Positions 6,023 to 14,505 of a stretch of DNA of 64,000 nt are shown here, piece after piece. Position numbers and translations under genes: made by a program. Below the pieces are notes generated by a model that saw nothing but the letters and a program-made list of their open reading frames with translations, ran no database searches and was not told where the DNA came from. The number at the start of each line of letters is the position of its first letter. Position 1 is the first letter of the stretch. Origin of the DNA: Halobacillus alkaliphilus (GTDB lineage Bacteria; Bacillota; Bacilli; Bacillales; Halobacillaceae); NCBI RefSeq assembly GCF_900113125.1, contig NZ_FOOG01000006.1, positions 1 through 64,000 on the forward strand. Reading direction: 5' to 3'.

Positions 6023-8545
6023 TTGAAACAAAATCAGAAGAAATGGTTGTTCCGTTCGGCTATGTTTCTTGGGGTTTTAGCTGCTTCAACTTGGACGACT
6101 AACGTAAACGCTCAGACGGATGAGGGTGACGTAGTGGATTTAAGATTAATGGAAACGGCGGATTTGCACAGTCATGTGATGAATTATGATTATTTTACGG
6201 ATAAGCAGGATGACACAGTCGGACTTGTTAATACTGCAACGCTAATTAATCAGGAAAGAGGCAAAGTAGAGAATTCCATGCTTTTCGATAATGGAGATTT
6301 AATTCAGGGCAATCCCATGGCTGATTATATCGTTGATCAAAAGGTATTAGATGAACAAGGTCATAAGCATCCTGTCTATCAAGCTATGAATCTCCTGGAC
6401 TATGATGCTGGTAATTATGGCAACCACGAATTCAATTATGGTCTGGAATTTTTGGATAAAGCTGTCGCAGGTTCTGATTTCCCATATGTAAATGCCAATG
6501 TGTATAAGGACGACGGTGACGACAATCCAGATAACGACGAGAACTACTTCGATCCATATGTGATTCTGGATCGCGAAGTTACAGATCAAAATGGTGACGT
6601 ACATACGATTCAAGTGGGAGTTATTGGATTCACACCGCCTCAAATTATGACGTGGGATAAAGACAACTTAGAAGGGAAGGTAACCACGCGTGATTTAAAA
6701 CAAACCGCAGAAAAATTCATTCCTTACATGAGAGAAGAAGGTGCGGACGTTATCATAGGCATTGCTCACTCTGGGCTTGGCTCAAAGGAAGAATATGAGA
6801 AAGGTGCTGAAAATCAGACCTATCAACTATCGACAGTTGAAGGTTTCGACGCGCTTATGTTTGGTCATTCCCATCAGACTTTCCCTAGTGAGGATTATAC
6901 TTCATTAGATGGTCGATATAATATCAACCTTGAGCAGGGAACAATCAATGGCGTAGCAACAACACAAGCTGGTTTTTGGGGCTCAGATCTTGGGATTATT
7001 GATTTGGAGCTCGAATATACAGAAGGTGAATGGGATGTGACGCAAGGAAGTGCTAATGCAATACCTATTTATGATTCTAAAAATGGAGAACCTTTGGTTG
7101 AAGCGAACGAGGAAATTGTCAGTCAAGTTCAACATGATCATGAGGCGACCAGGGAGTATGTGGCTACACCTGTAGGCGAAACTGAAGTTCCTCTTTACAG
7201 TTATTTTGCCCAGGTATTAGATGACCCAACGGTCCAAATTGTAAATGATGCACAGAAGACTTACCTTGAGAAATATATTCAAGGTACTGAGTTGGATGGA
7301 CTACCTGTATTATCCGCTGCCGCCCCTTTCAAAGCAGGAAGAGACGGAGTCAGTGATTTTACGGATATTCCAGCGGGAGAGCTTGCGATCAAAGATACCA
7401 CTTCACTTTATAAGTATCCGAATAACCTCCAAGCCTCTAAGATAACTGGAGAGCAAGTAGTAGAATGGCTTGAATGGAGTGCGGGCCAGTTTAACGAAAT
7501 AAATGCAGACTCAGATAAGCAGCAGGAACTGGTGAATAATGGTTTTCGCAGTTATAACTTTGACGTGATCGATGGTTTAACCTACGAAATTGATGTAACT
7601 GAACCCCCTCGCTATAATAACGACGGAGAAAAGATCAATGATAGTCATCGTATAAAGAATGTTAAATACAAAGGAGAAGCCATCGATGCGTCTCAGGAAT
7701 TTTTAGTAGCCACTAACAATTATCGGGCGGCTTCCAAATTTGCCAACCCTGATGGTGATAACATTGTGGTTAAATCTCCGGATGAAAACCGACAAGTTCT
7801 TGTAAACTATATTCGTCAGAATGAAACCATTAATCCGGAAGCGGATGGTAATTGGTCTTTTGAACCGATAAATGGAGACCCTTTGTTAACCTTCCGTTCG
7901 TCCCCTGATGCTCAAAAGTATGCAGACGATGAGCAGAAAATCTCTTTTCTTGAAAAAAGGAATGATGGATACGCGGACTATAGGATCGATCTTCAAACGC
8001 CCGATAAAACGACTGTCTTTCCGGACGTACCAGAGGGTTACTGGGCGGCAGAAGAAATATATGCTTTAGCTGAAGATGGGGTTATTAAAGGTTATCCAAA
8101 TGGCAACTTTGGTCCAAAAGATCCGCTGCTTCGTTCTGAATTTGCGATGCTGCTTACAAGGGAACTTGGACTGACCGCCAAAGGAGAAAGCCCCTTTAAG
8201 GATGTGCCTGATAAGTATCAGGAAGAGATCACAGCCGCTTACGAAAATGGAATTGTATATGGTGTCGGCGAAACAGAATTTGATCCATCTGCTTCCATTA
8301 CACGGGAGCAAATGGCTGCCATGGTCGTGCGTGCCTACGAATATAAAAATGGAGAGTACAACGCTGAAGGCGATCACACCTATAAAGATGCGGATGAAAT
8401 TCGCAGTGTGTTTACCGAAGATGTTAAAGCCGCTTACGAGCTTAAATTGATGGTCGGTGTACCAGGCAATAAATTTTTGCCTAAGGACTCTTCTATTCGT
8501 GCAGAAGCTGCTCGCGTGATTTATAATTTGAGAAACAATGAGTGA
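6023..8545 (+). CDS. cpdB: 2',3'-cyclic-nucleotide 2'-phosphodiesterase/3'-nucleotidase, S-layer anchored
   Basis: An 840-aa exported enzyme. A signal peptide (basic start, hydrophobic core, VNA-Q cut near residue 30) is followed by a calcineurin-like metallophosphatase domain with DLHSH (47-51), DNGDLIQG (89-96) and GNHEFNYG (133-140), then a 5'-nucleotidase C-terminal domain. From about residue 665 come three SLH repeats (FPDV, FKDV, YKDA starts) that bind pyruvylated cell-wall polymer. The N-terminal half resembles E. coli CpdB closely. Its likely job is to scavenge phosphate and nucleosides from extracellular 2',3'-cNMPs and 3'-nucleotides while held at the cell surface. The start is TTG 6023 after AAGGTGG. 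B. subtilis YfkN is a larger relative. Confidence 0.88.
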   Translation: MKQNQKKWLFRSAMFLGVLAASTWTTNVNAQTDEGDVVDLRLMETADLHSHVMNYDYFTDKQDDTVGLVNTATLINQERGKVENSMLFDNGDLIQGNPMADYIVDQKVLDEQGHKHPVYQAMNLLDYDAGNYGNHEFNYGLEFLDKAVAGSDFPYVNANVYKDDGDDNPDNDENYFDPYVILDREVTDQNGDVHTIQVGVIGFTPPQIMTWDKDNLEGKVTTRDLKQTAEKFIPYMREEGADVIIGIAHSGLGSKEEYEKGAENQTYQLSTVEGFDALMFGHSHQTFPSEDYTSLDGRYNINLEQGTINGVATTQAGFWGSDLGIIDLELEYTEGEWDVTQGSANAIPIYDSKNGEPLVEANEEIVSQVQHDHEATREYVATPVGETEVPLYSYFAQVLDDPTVQIVNDAQKTYLEKYIQGTELDGLPVLSAAAPFKAGRDGVSDFTDIPAGELAIKDTTSLYKYPNNLQASKITGEQVVEWLEWSAGQFNEINADSDKQQELVNNGFRSYNFDVIDGLTYEIDVTEPPRYNNDGEKINDSHRIKNVKYKGEAIDASQEFLVATNNYRAASKFANPDGDNIVVKSPDENRQVLVNYIRQNETINPEADGNWSFEPINGDPLLTFRSSPDAQKYADDEQKISFLEKRNDGYADYRIDLQTPDKTTVFPDVPEGYWAAEEIYALAEDGVIKGYPNGNFGPKDPLLRSEFAMLLTRELGLTAKGESPFKDVPDKYQEEITAAYENGIVYGVGETEFDPSASITREQMAAMVVRAYEYKNGEYNAEGDHTYKDADEIRSVFTEDVKAAYELKLMVGVPGNKFLPKDSSIRAEAARVIYNLRNNE

Positions 8546-8584
8546 GAAAGCAACACGCTTCTTTAGCTATTCATAGGTAAATGG

Positions 8585-8618
8585 AAACTCGCTCCTTCGC
8601 AGAAAGGGGCGAGTTTTT
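8585..8618 (+). terminator. Intrinsic terminator of cpdB
   Basis: AAACTCGC(T)CC pairs with GG(G)GCGAGTTT around an 11-nt loop, then TTTT. It starts about 40 nt after the stop codon. Confidence 0.8.
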
Positions 8619-8832
8619 TGGTGAATAACAAGAGTCACATGCGGATAAACCAGTACTGTTTCATTTTTTGAAATCATGCCTTTCTCAACAGACTAACAGG
8701 AGCAATAGTCTCTATTTATAATCAGTCATTTTTAAACCTTGCAGAAAATGGCTTTCCTAGTGGACAACTTTCTTTTTGAGATCTTATCCATATACTGTTG
8801 TAGATTGCACATGACAAAAAGGAGGGGCGCGG

Positions 8833-9216
8833 TTGTTTTATCCTTATTACTATCCCACGGCGTATTGGCCTACTTTTTATGTAGCCCCTAGTTACCAAAG
8901 TCAAGCTTTCGCTTACAGAACCTACCCCGAAGTAAATACTAAACTACTTATAAAATCGGCTGAGCAAATGAAGGTTTTGTTAAAAGAAGCAGAAGTATTA
9001 ATGGATCACATAACAAGTTCCCCGGACCTGGCCGCAGAACTTATGAATGCAGCTCAACAATCGAATAAAAGTAAACTAATCCAATTACTCAAGGCTTCGG
9101 GTATTCAGTCAAAGCTGGACACGAGTTATACTCCAGATGGACTCAACATTATGTTATGTACCTCAGTTGGAGACTTAGATTGTGGTCACTTGAAGATATC
9201 GATTCGGTGGAGATAA
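8833..9216 (+). CDS. Tyr/Pro-rich N-terminus small protein, YuzC-like, unknown function
   Basis: A 127-aa protein. The first about 33 residues are rich in Tyr, Pro, Phe and Trp (FYPYYYPTAYWP). Two helical segments follow (LLKEAEVLMDHI, AAELMNAAQQSNKSKLIQLL), then a beta-rich end (YTPDGLNIML...LKISIRWR). It reminds me of the B. subtilis YuzC type of uncharacterised protein, a family I recall as Bacillaceae-restricted; that match is from memory. Aromatic-rich starts of this kind occur in spore-coat and surface proteins, but no function is established here. TTG 8833 is the start, seven bases after AAGGAGGGG. Monocistronic. Confidence 0.65.
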   Translation: MFYPYYYPTAYWPTFYVAPSYQSQAFAYRTYPEVNTKLLIKSAEQMKVLLKEAEVLMDHITSSPDLAAELMNAAQQSNKSKLIQLLKASGIQSKLDTSYTPDGLNIMLCTSVGDLDCGHLKISIRWR

Positions 9217-9237
9217 TTTAAACGGTAGAACATATAA

Positions 9238-9272
9238 AAACCCATGAAGCCAGCCTCTGGCTTCATGGGTTT
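9238..9272. terminator. Bidirectional terminator between convergent genes
   Basis: A perfect 16-bp stem (9238-9253 with 9257-9272) encloses loop CCT. A and T runs on the two sides let it serve both the small protein gene and the converging permease. Confidence 0.9.
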
Positions 9273-9313
9273 TGTTGAGAGTAAATACCTAAAAAATGCG
9301 CTTTTATATTTTC

Positions 9314-10582
9314 TTAGTGTCCAAGCGAGCGCATGATAAATTCAATGAGAAAGACCATGGCGATGAGTACGACAGGCGTTGAGAGTTCTCGCTGCTTCCC
9401 AATGGCGAATTTAACAATCGGGTAGGCAATAAATCCAAACGCCATTCCATCAGCGATGGAATAGGTGAAAGGAATCATAACAATAATCAGGAAAGCAGGC
9501 ATGGCTTCTGACAATTCGTCCAGTGGGATCTCTTTAATATTTTGAACCATCAAAGCCCCAACTATGATTAAAATCGGGCTGATAGCTGTTGAAGGGACCA
9601 TTGATATCCAAGGTATTAAAAATAGGGTTCCTATAAACAGGACAGCCATCGTTAAGGAGGCTTTCCCTGTTTTTCCGCCGGAAGCAATAACTGCTGCGCT
9701 TTCAGCAGATGAGACCGTAGGCGACGTTCCTAAAAACCCACTGCTCAACGCAGAAAAAGAAGCGGCTTGAAAGGATCGTTTAAACTTTCCTTTCTGTTCA
9801 AGCATTCCAAGCTGACCATGAATCAACCCCATATTCTCGAAGATAAGCACAATGGCGAGTGGAAATACGGCCATCCAAAATCCGAAATCACTAATACCCG
9901 AAAAATCAGGGATAAATACCCAGGATTGTTCATCGAGAGAAATCATGGAGCCTGGGGCCTCAAGAATTCCCGTAAAATGGGCAATGATCGTTCCTATAAC
10001 CATGGTTACAAGAAAATTCCCTGGAACGTTCCGAGTAAAAAGAAAAATCCCGATAAACAGGGTGATCAAGCTCGTGATCACCACGGCTGAAGATGGGTTT
10101 CCTAAACTAATCAAGGAATGTTCCCCGCGAACAACGAGGCCGCCCTTTTCCAGGCCAATCAGAGTCAGGAACAGACCAAGCCCTACAGTGATTGCGTGTT
10201 TTAAAGATTCGGGAATTGCGTGCTTAAGCCAGTCTCCAAGTCTAGTAAAAGCTGTTACTAAAAACAGCAGGGAAGCGATACATACGACGGCCAGTCCTTC
10301 TTGAAAGCTAAGACCGCTCCCTTCGACAATCGAGTAGGCAAATAAGGCGTTAACACCCATACCTGGAATGAGAACCATAGGCGCATTAGCGTATATGGCC
10401 ATGATCAAACAGCCAATCGCACTGGCAAGAATAGTGGCCACCATTCCGCTCTCAAGCGGAAGTCCGGCACTCTCGAGTATCTGACTGTTAACTGCTACGA
10501 TATAAACAGTTGTAAAGTACCCGATCAGTCCGGCTGTCCATTCTTTCTTCCAGCTGACGTGTTGAGTCTGGTGCTTGAACAT
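9314..10582 (-). CDS. NCS2-family guanine/hypoxanthine permease (PbuG/PbuO, AzgA-like)
   Basis: A polytopic membrane protein of 422 aa with about 12-13 hydrophobic segments. The GMGVNALFAY stretch and the conserved TSAVESAAG-like region (here TVSSAESAAVIASGGKTG) mark the AzgA subgroup of NCS2 transporters, which import purine bases with protons. ATG 10582 is chosen because GAGGAG lies 7 nt upstream. A GTG at 10636 would add 18 residues but has no ribosome site and would overlap a palindrome. A promoter lies at 10645-10673. It converges on the gene ending at 9216. Guanine or hypoxanthine is the likely substrate. Confidence 0.88.
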   Translation of the reverse strand: MFKHQTQHVSWKKEWTAGLIGYFTTVYIVAVNSQILESAGLPLESGMVATILASAIGCLIMAIYANAPMVLIPGMGVNALFAYSIVEGSGLSFQEGLAVVCIASLLFLVTAFTRLGDWLKHAIPESLKHAITVGLGLFLTLIGLEKGGLVVRGEHSLISLGNPSSAVVITSLITLFIGIFLFTRNVPGNFLVTMVIGTIIAHFTGILEAPGSMISLDEQSWVFIPDFSGISDFGFWMAVFPLAIVLIFENMGLIHGQLGMLEQKGKFKRSFQAASFSALSSGFLGTSPTVSSAESAAVIASGGKTGKASLTMAVLFIGTLFLIPWISMVPSTAISPILIIVGALMVQNIKEIPLDELSEAMPAFLIIVMIPFTYSIADGMAFGFIAYPIVKFAIGKQRELSTPVVLIAMVFLIEFIMRSLGH

Positions 10583-10618
10583 TTCAATCTCCTCTATGAA
10601 ATTATCCCTCTCCCGCCC

Positions 10619-10633
10619 GGTTACCGAGTAACC
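10619..10633. repeat. Palindrome in the permease leader (possible operator)
   Basis: GGTTAC-CGA-GTAACC is a perfect 6-bp dyad about 5-20 nt downstream of the predicted permease start site and upstream of the SD. It could be a repressor site or a small 5' stem; no known purine-regulon motif matches clearly. Confidence 0.45.
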
Positions 10634-10644
10634 CACAAATTTTT

Positions 10645-10673
10645 ATTCTACTCTTCTCCAACCTTTCTATCAA
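10645..10673 (-). promoter_or_regulatory. SigA-type promoter of the purine permease
   Basis: On the minus strand: TTGATA, a 17-bp spacer, then TAGAAT. The predicted start is near 10638, leaving a leader of about 55 nt. Confidence 0.7.
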
Positions 10674-10690
10674 GTTTATCTGTTCCTTTT

Positions 10691-10719
10691 TTGTAAATAG
10701 TGAGCTGTTAGATTAGGAT
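10691..10719 (+). promoter_or_regulatory. Possible promoter of the sdaAB-sdaAA-recG operon
   Basis: TTGTAA, a 17-bp spacer and TAGGAT. A better -10-like hexamer (TAAAAT at 10725) lacks a partner at proper spacing, so the assignment is tentative. Confidence 0.35.
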
Positions 10720-10804
10720 TATGATAAAATATAGAAGGATCTGGTTGTGAAAGAAAGCGTTTTCTCAGTGGAAACCAAGAGAGAGAATAGGGATGGTGAA
10801 AGAA

Positions 10805-11467
10805 ATGAAATATAGATCAGTATTCGATATTATCGGTCCGGTAATGATTGGACCATCTAGTTCACATACGGCTGGAGCAGCTCGGATTGGAAGAGCCGCC
10901 CGTCATCTATTTGGTAGAGAGCCAAAGTATGCGAATGTCCACTTATATGGATCATTTGCGAAAACCTATAAAGGTCACGGAACGGATGTAGCCATTATTG
11001 GCGGGTTGCTGGATTATGACACATACGACGAACGAATAAGGGATGCTTTAAAAACAGCTCGGAAAAATGGCATGAAGGTCCGTTTTTACGAAGAAGAAGC
11101 ACATACTGACCATCCAAATACGGCACGTTTAAAAATTGGGGATGATGACGGCGAACTTGAGCTTGTCGGAATCTCGATTGGCGGAGGTAAAGCGGAAATT
11201 ACGGAACTAAATGGATTCGAACTGCGTTTGTCCGGCAGTCATCCAGCTATTCTTTTGATTCACAATGATCGATATGGTGCCATAGCATCCTCTACCGCCA
11301 TTTTAGCTAAACACGAGATTAATATCGGACGAATGGAAGTGTCCAGAAAAGCCCAGGGCGAACAAGCTCTTATGGTTATAGAAGTAGATCAGAACATTGG
11401 TGATTCGGTATTAAGTGAGCTTGAACGTGCTGACCATATTACGCAGGTGGCGAAAATATCAGACTAA
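10805..11467 (+). CDS. sdaAB: L-serine dehydratase, iron-sulfur-dependent, beta subunit
   Basis: With SdaAA it deaminates L-serine to pyruvate and ammonia. The N-terminus MKYRSVFDIIGPVMIGPSSS matches the family; GPSSSHTAG is at residues 16-24. A C-terminal ACT domain (about 148-220, AILLIHNDRYGAIASS) may sense serine. The in-frame ATG at 10793 would add four residues, but 10805 gives the family-standard start and 220 aa as in B. subtilis. Followed after 25 nt by sdaAA, in the same order as in B. subtilis. Confidence 0.93.
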   Translation: MKYRSVFDIIGPVMIGPSSSHTAGAARIGRAARHLFGREPKYANVHLYGSFAKTYKGHGTDVAIIGGLLDYDTYDERIRDALKTARKNGMKVRFYEEEAHTDHPNTARLKIGDDDGELELVGISIGGGKAEITELNGFELRLSGSHPAILLIHNDRYGAIASSTAILAKHEINIGRMEVSRKAQGEQALMVIEVDQNIGDSVLSELERADHITQVAKISD

Positions 11468-11492
11468 CGTCAGGAGAAGGGGAGCATTATTT

Positions 11493-12377
11493 ATGTTTCG
11501 AAATGTTGCAGAGCTGGTTGAGCTCGCTGAAAGTGAAAATATTCAAATCTCAGAAGTTATGATCAGGCAGGAAATGGAAGTTAAAGAACTTACGAGAGAA
11601 CAAGTTTATGATCACATGGAAAAGAACCTCGAGGTTATGGAAAAAGCGATAGAAGATGGATTGAAAGGTGTGAAGTCCCACAGCGGACTAACGGGTGGCG
11701 ATGCTGTCCTTATACAAAATTATATGAAAAATCATACACCGCTTTCCGGTAACTTACTTATGGATGCGGTCAGTAAAGCAGTGGCTACCAATGAAGTCAA
11801 TGCAGCGATGGGGACCATATGTGCAACCCCTACGGCGGGGAGCGCCGGGTGTGTACCGGGTACCTTATTTGCAGTAAAAAATCAGCTGAACCCAACGAGG
11901 GATCAAATGGTTCGTTATCTGTTTACTTCAGGTGCCTTCGGTTTTGTAGTTGCGAATAATGCATCGATATCTGGAGCTGCCGGAGGTTGTCAGGCTGAAG
12001 TAGGCTCAGCAGCGGGGATGGCGGCTGCTGCTATTGTGGAAATGGCGGGAGGTACGCCCTCTCAGTCAGCAGAAGCGATGGCCATTACCCTGAAGAATAT
12101 GCTAGGTTTAATATGTGACCCCGTTGCGGGTTTAGTGGAGGTTCCTTGTGTGAAAAGAAATGCTATGGGAGCTTCAAATGCCGTTGTGGCAGCAGACATG
12201 GCTCTGGCAGGGGTGACCAGTCGTATTCCTTGCGATGAAGTAATCGATGCGATGTATAAAGTTGGTCAGCGTATGCCTTCAGCTTTTCGTGAAACTGCTC
12301 AAGGCGGACTTGCTGCCACTCCTACAGGAAGAGAACTGGAAGCAAAAGTGTATGGAATTTCGTTGAAGAAAGAGTGA
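11493..12377 (+). CDS. sdaAA: L-serine dehydratase, iron-sulfur-dependent, alpha subunit
   Basis: The catalytic subunit, 294 aa. SHSGLTGGD is at residues 62-70. Cysteines 166, 208 and 219 lie in conserved contexts (GGCQAEVGS, LICDPVAG, VPCVKRN) and probably hold the 4Fe-4S cluster that activates the serine hydroxyl. The true start is ATG 11493 after AAGGGGAG; an upstream frame extension from 11415 has no ribosome site and overlaps sdaAB. The stop overlaps the recG start by four bases, pointing to one operon. Confidence 0.94.
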   Translation: MFRNVAELVELAESENIQISEVMIRQEMEVKELTREQVYDHMEKNLEVMEKAIEDGLKGVKSHSGLTGGDAVLIQNYMKNHTPLSGNLLMDAVSKAVATNEVNAAMGTICATPTAGSAGCVPGTLFAVKNQLNPTRDQMVRYLFTSGAFGFVVANNASISGAAGGCQAEVGSAAGMAAAAIVEMAGGTPSQSAEAMAITLKNMLGLICDPVAGLVEVPCVKRNAMGASNAVVAADMALAGVTSRIPCDEVIDAMYKVGQRMPSAFRETAQGGLAATPTGRELEAKVYGISLKKE

Positions 12378-14419
12378 ATATAGTGTTAAGCCATCCGATT
12401 AGTGAACTAAAAGGAGTCGGGGAGAAACTGGAGGAGCAGTTGAATGAACTTGGTCTGTTTACGATCGAGGATCTTCTGTTTTATTTTCCGTTTCGATACG
12501 ATTCTTATGAAGTCAAACCATTAACTGAATTGACCCATAATGAAAAAGCTACGATCGAAGGGGAGGTTGTTTCTGAACCTTCCCTTAGCTTTTATGGTCG
12601 AAAAAAATCTAGGTTAACGTTTACGCTCCAAGTGGAGCAATTTGCTGTAAAAGCTGTTATGTTTAACCGGGCTTTCGCAAAAAAACAGCTTCATGCAGGA
12701 GATACGGTAACTGTAACAGGGAAGTGGGACCAACAGAGGCTGCAGATCACTGTCAGCCAGTTTAAGAAAGGTGAATCCAAAAGTCAGGCCCCTATTCAGC
12801 CTGTCTATACCTTGAAAGAAGGAGTGCCCCTTACTACTCTGCGAAAGTTTATTAAGGCTTCGATTGATGCCTATGAACACGAGATACCTGAAATTCTGCC
12901 TGAGGATTTACAGCGGGCGTACAAGTTGCCCGAACGCCAGCAAGCTATCAGGCAGATGCACTACCCTGATAATAGAATTATGCTAAAACATGCCAAACGC
13001 AGGTTCATTTATGAGGAATTTCTTATTTTTCAGCTTAAAATGCAGCTGTTAAGAAAACATCATCGTGAGTCAACTACAGGGAATGCCCAAGCCTATGATA
13101 ACGGTAAACTAACCTCCTTTGTGCAGGAGCTGCCATTTGAATTGACTAATGCTCAAAAGCGTTCACTTGCTGAGATTCTGAAAGATATGAAAAATCCTCA
13201 CCGAATGAATCGTCTCCTTCAGGGTGATGTCGGATCGGGTAAAACAGCAGTGGCTGCTATTGCCCTTTATGCTTCTATTACGGCAGGGAAGCAGGGCGCA
13301 CTTATGGTTCCGACTGAAATACTAGCAGAACAGCATTATCAGTCGCTTACGGAAATGTTTGAAGGCCGTGCTTCAGTAGCTCTCCTGACAGGTTCCATTA
13401 AAGGCAAAAAGCGCCGTGAGATCTTAGAAGCTGTCGGGACAGGGCATATTGATATTTTGATTGGAACCCACGCCCTTATTCAGGATGAAGTAGGGTTTCA
13501 TGACTTGGGTTTTGTCATTGTTGATGAACAGCACCGTTTTGGAGTTCGACAACGCAGAACATTGAGAGATAAAGGTCTGCATCCGGACGTGCTTTTTATG
13601 ACGGCTACTCCAATACCGAGAACACTTGCAATTACGGCATTTGGGGACATGGATGTGTCTGTCATTGATGAAATGCCGGCAGGAAGGAAGCCGGTAGAAA
13701 CTTACTGGGTAAAAGGCGAAATGACAGATCGGGTATTGGCGTTTATTCAGAAAGAAATTGATCAAGGACATCAGGCGTATGTGATTTGTCCACTTATTGA
13801 AGAATCGGACCAGCTGGATATCCAAAATGCAGTTGACCTTTATAATCAGCTCTCTTCTGTATTTGAACCGAATATACCGGTTGGACTGATGCATGGACGA
13901 TTGCACAACGAAGAAAAAGAGGAAGTCATGCAGGAATTTGCTGAAAACCAATTGAAAGTACTGGTTTCTACTACTGTAGTGGAAGTTGGAGTTAACGTCC
14001 CCAATGCTACCGTAATGGTAATTTATGATGCGGAACGTTTCGGTCTATCCCAGCTGCATCAGTTGCGGGGAAGAGTAGGACGTGGCTCTGATCAGAGTTA
14101 TTGCATTTTACTTGCTGATCCAAAAGGTGATGTAGGAAAAGAGCGGATGAGAATCATGACTGAAACGACGGATGGGTTTGAACTTTCTGAACAGGACCTG
14201 AAGCTAAGAGGGCCAGGTGATTTCTTCGGAAGAAAGCAGAGTGGTATGCCAGAATTTAAAGTGGGGGATATGGTTCATGACTACCGTGCCCTTGAAACTG
14301 CCCGCCGTGATGCAGCTGAAATCATCACAGAGGAGCGGTTAGACAAGGATCGTCATTACCGTTCTTTAAGAGATCTTATTTATCAGGATAAACAAATAAT
14401 GGGTGAAGTTCTCGATTAA
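12374..14419 (+). CDS. recG: ATP-dependent DNA helicase RecG
   Basis: A branch-migrating helicase that rewinds stalled replication forks and Holliday junctions. Full length at 681 aa: an OB-fold wedge domain at about 50-150 (EPSLSFYGRKKSRLTF), Walker A GDVGSGKT (284-291), DEQH box (384-387) and helicase C motif QLRGRVGRG near 561. GTG 12374 overlaps the sdaAA stop (GTGA); a second GTG three codons on is also possible. The sdaAB-sdaAA-recG order matches B. subtilis, but here an LD-carboxypeptidase follows instead of fapR directly. Confidence 0.95.
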   Translation: MNIVLSHPISELKGVGEKLEEQLNELGLFTIEDLLFYFPFRYDSYEVKPLTELTHNEKATIEGEVVSEPSLSFYGRKKSRLTFTLQVEQFAVKAVMFNRAFAKKQLHAGDTVTVTGKWDQQRLQITVSQFKKGESKSQAPIQPVYTLKEGVPLTTLRKFIKASIDAYEHEIPEILPEDLQRAYKLPERQQAIRQMHYPDNRIMLKHAKRRFIYEEFLIFQLKMQLLRKHHRESTTGNAQAYDNGKLTSFVQELPFELTNAQKRSLAEILKDMKNPHRMNRLLQGDVGSGKTAVAAIALYASITAGKQGALMVPTEILAEQHYQSLTEMFEGRASVALLTGSIKGKKRREILEAVGTGHIDILIGTHALIQDEVGFHDLGFVIVDEQHRFGVRQRRTLRDKGLHPDVLFMTATPIPRTLAITAFGDMDVSVIDEMPAGRKPVETYWVKGEMTDRVLAFIQKEIDQGHQAYVICPLIEESDQLDIQNAVDLYNQLSSVFEPNIPVGLMHGRLHNEEKEEVMQEFAENQLKVLVSTTVVEVGVNVPNATVMVIYDAERFGLSQLHQLRGRVGRGSDQSYCILLADPKGDVGKERMRIMTETTDGFELSEQDLKLRGPGDFFGRKQSGMPEFKVGDMVHDYRALETARRDAAEIITEERLDKDRHYRSLRDLIYQDKQIMGEVLD

Positions 14420-14505
14420 TCCGTTTCTCTCACATATTCTACCTCTGTTCCTCATATATGAAGCATTAGATATGTTTCGAAGACTTAATGAAAGCTGGTG
14501 GTAGA

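Noticed and set aside
10583-10740. Purine riboswitch upstream of the NCS2 permease
   Set aside because: The leader is only about 55 nt and has no purine-aptamer core; only a short palindrome is seen.
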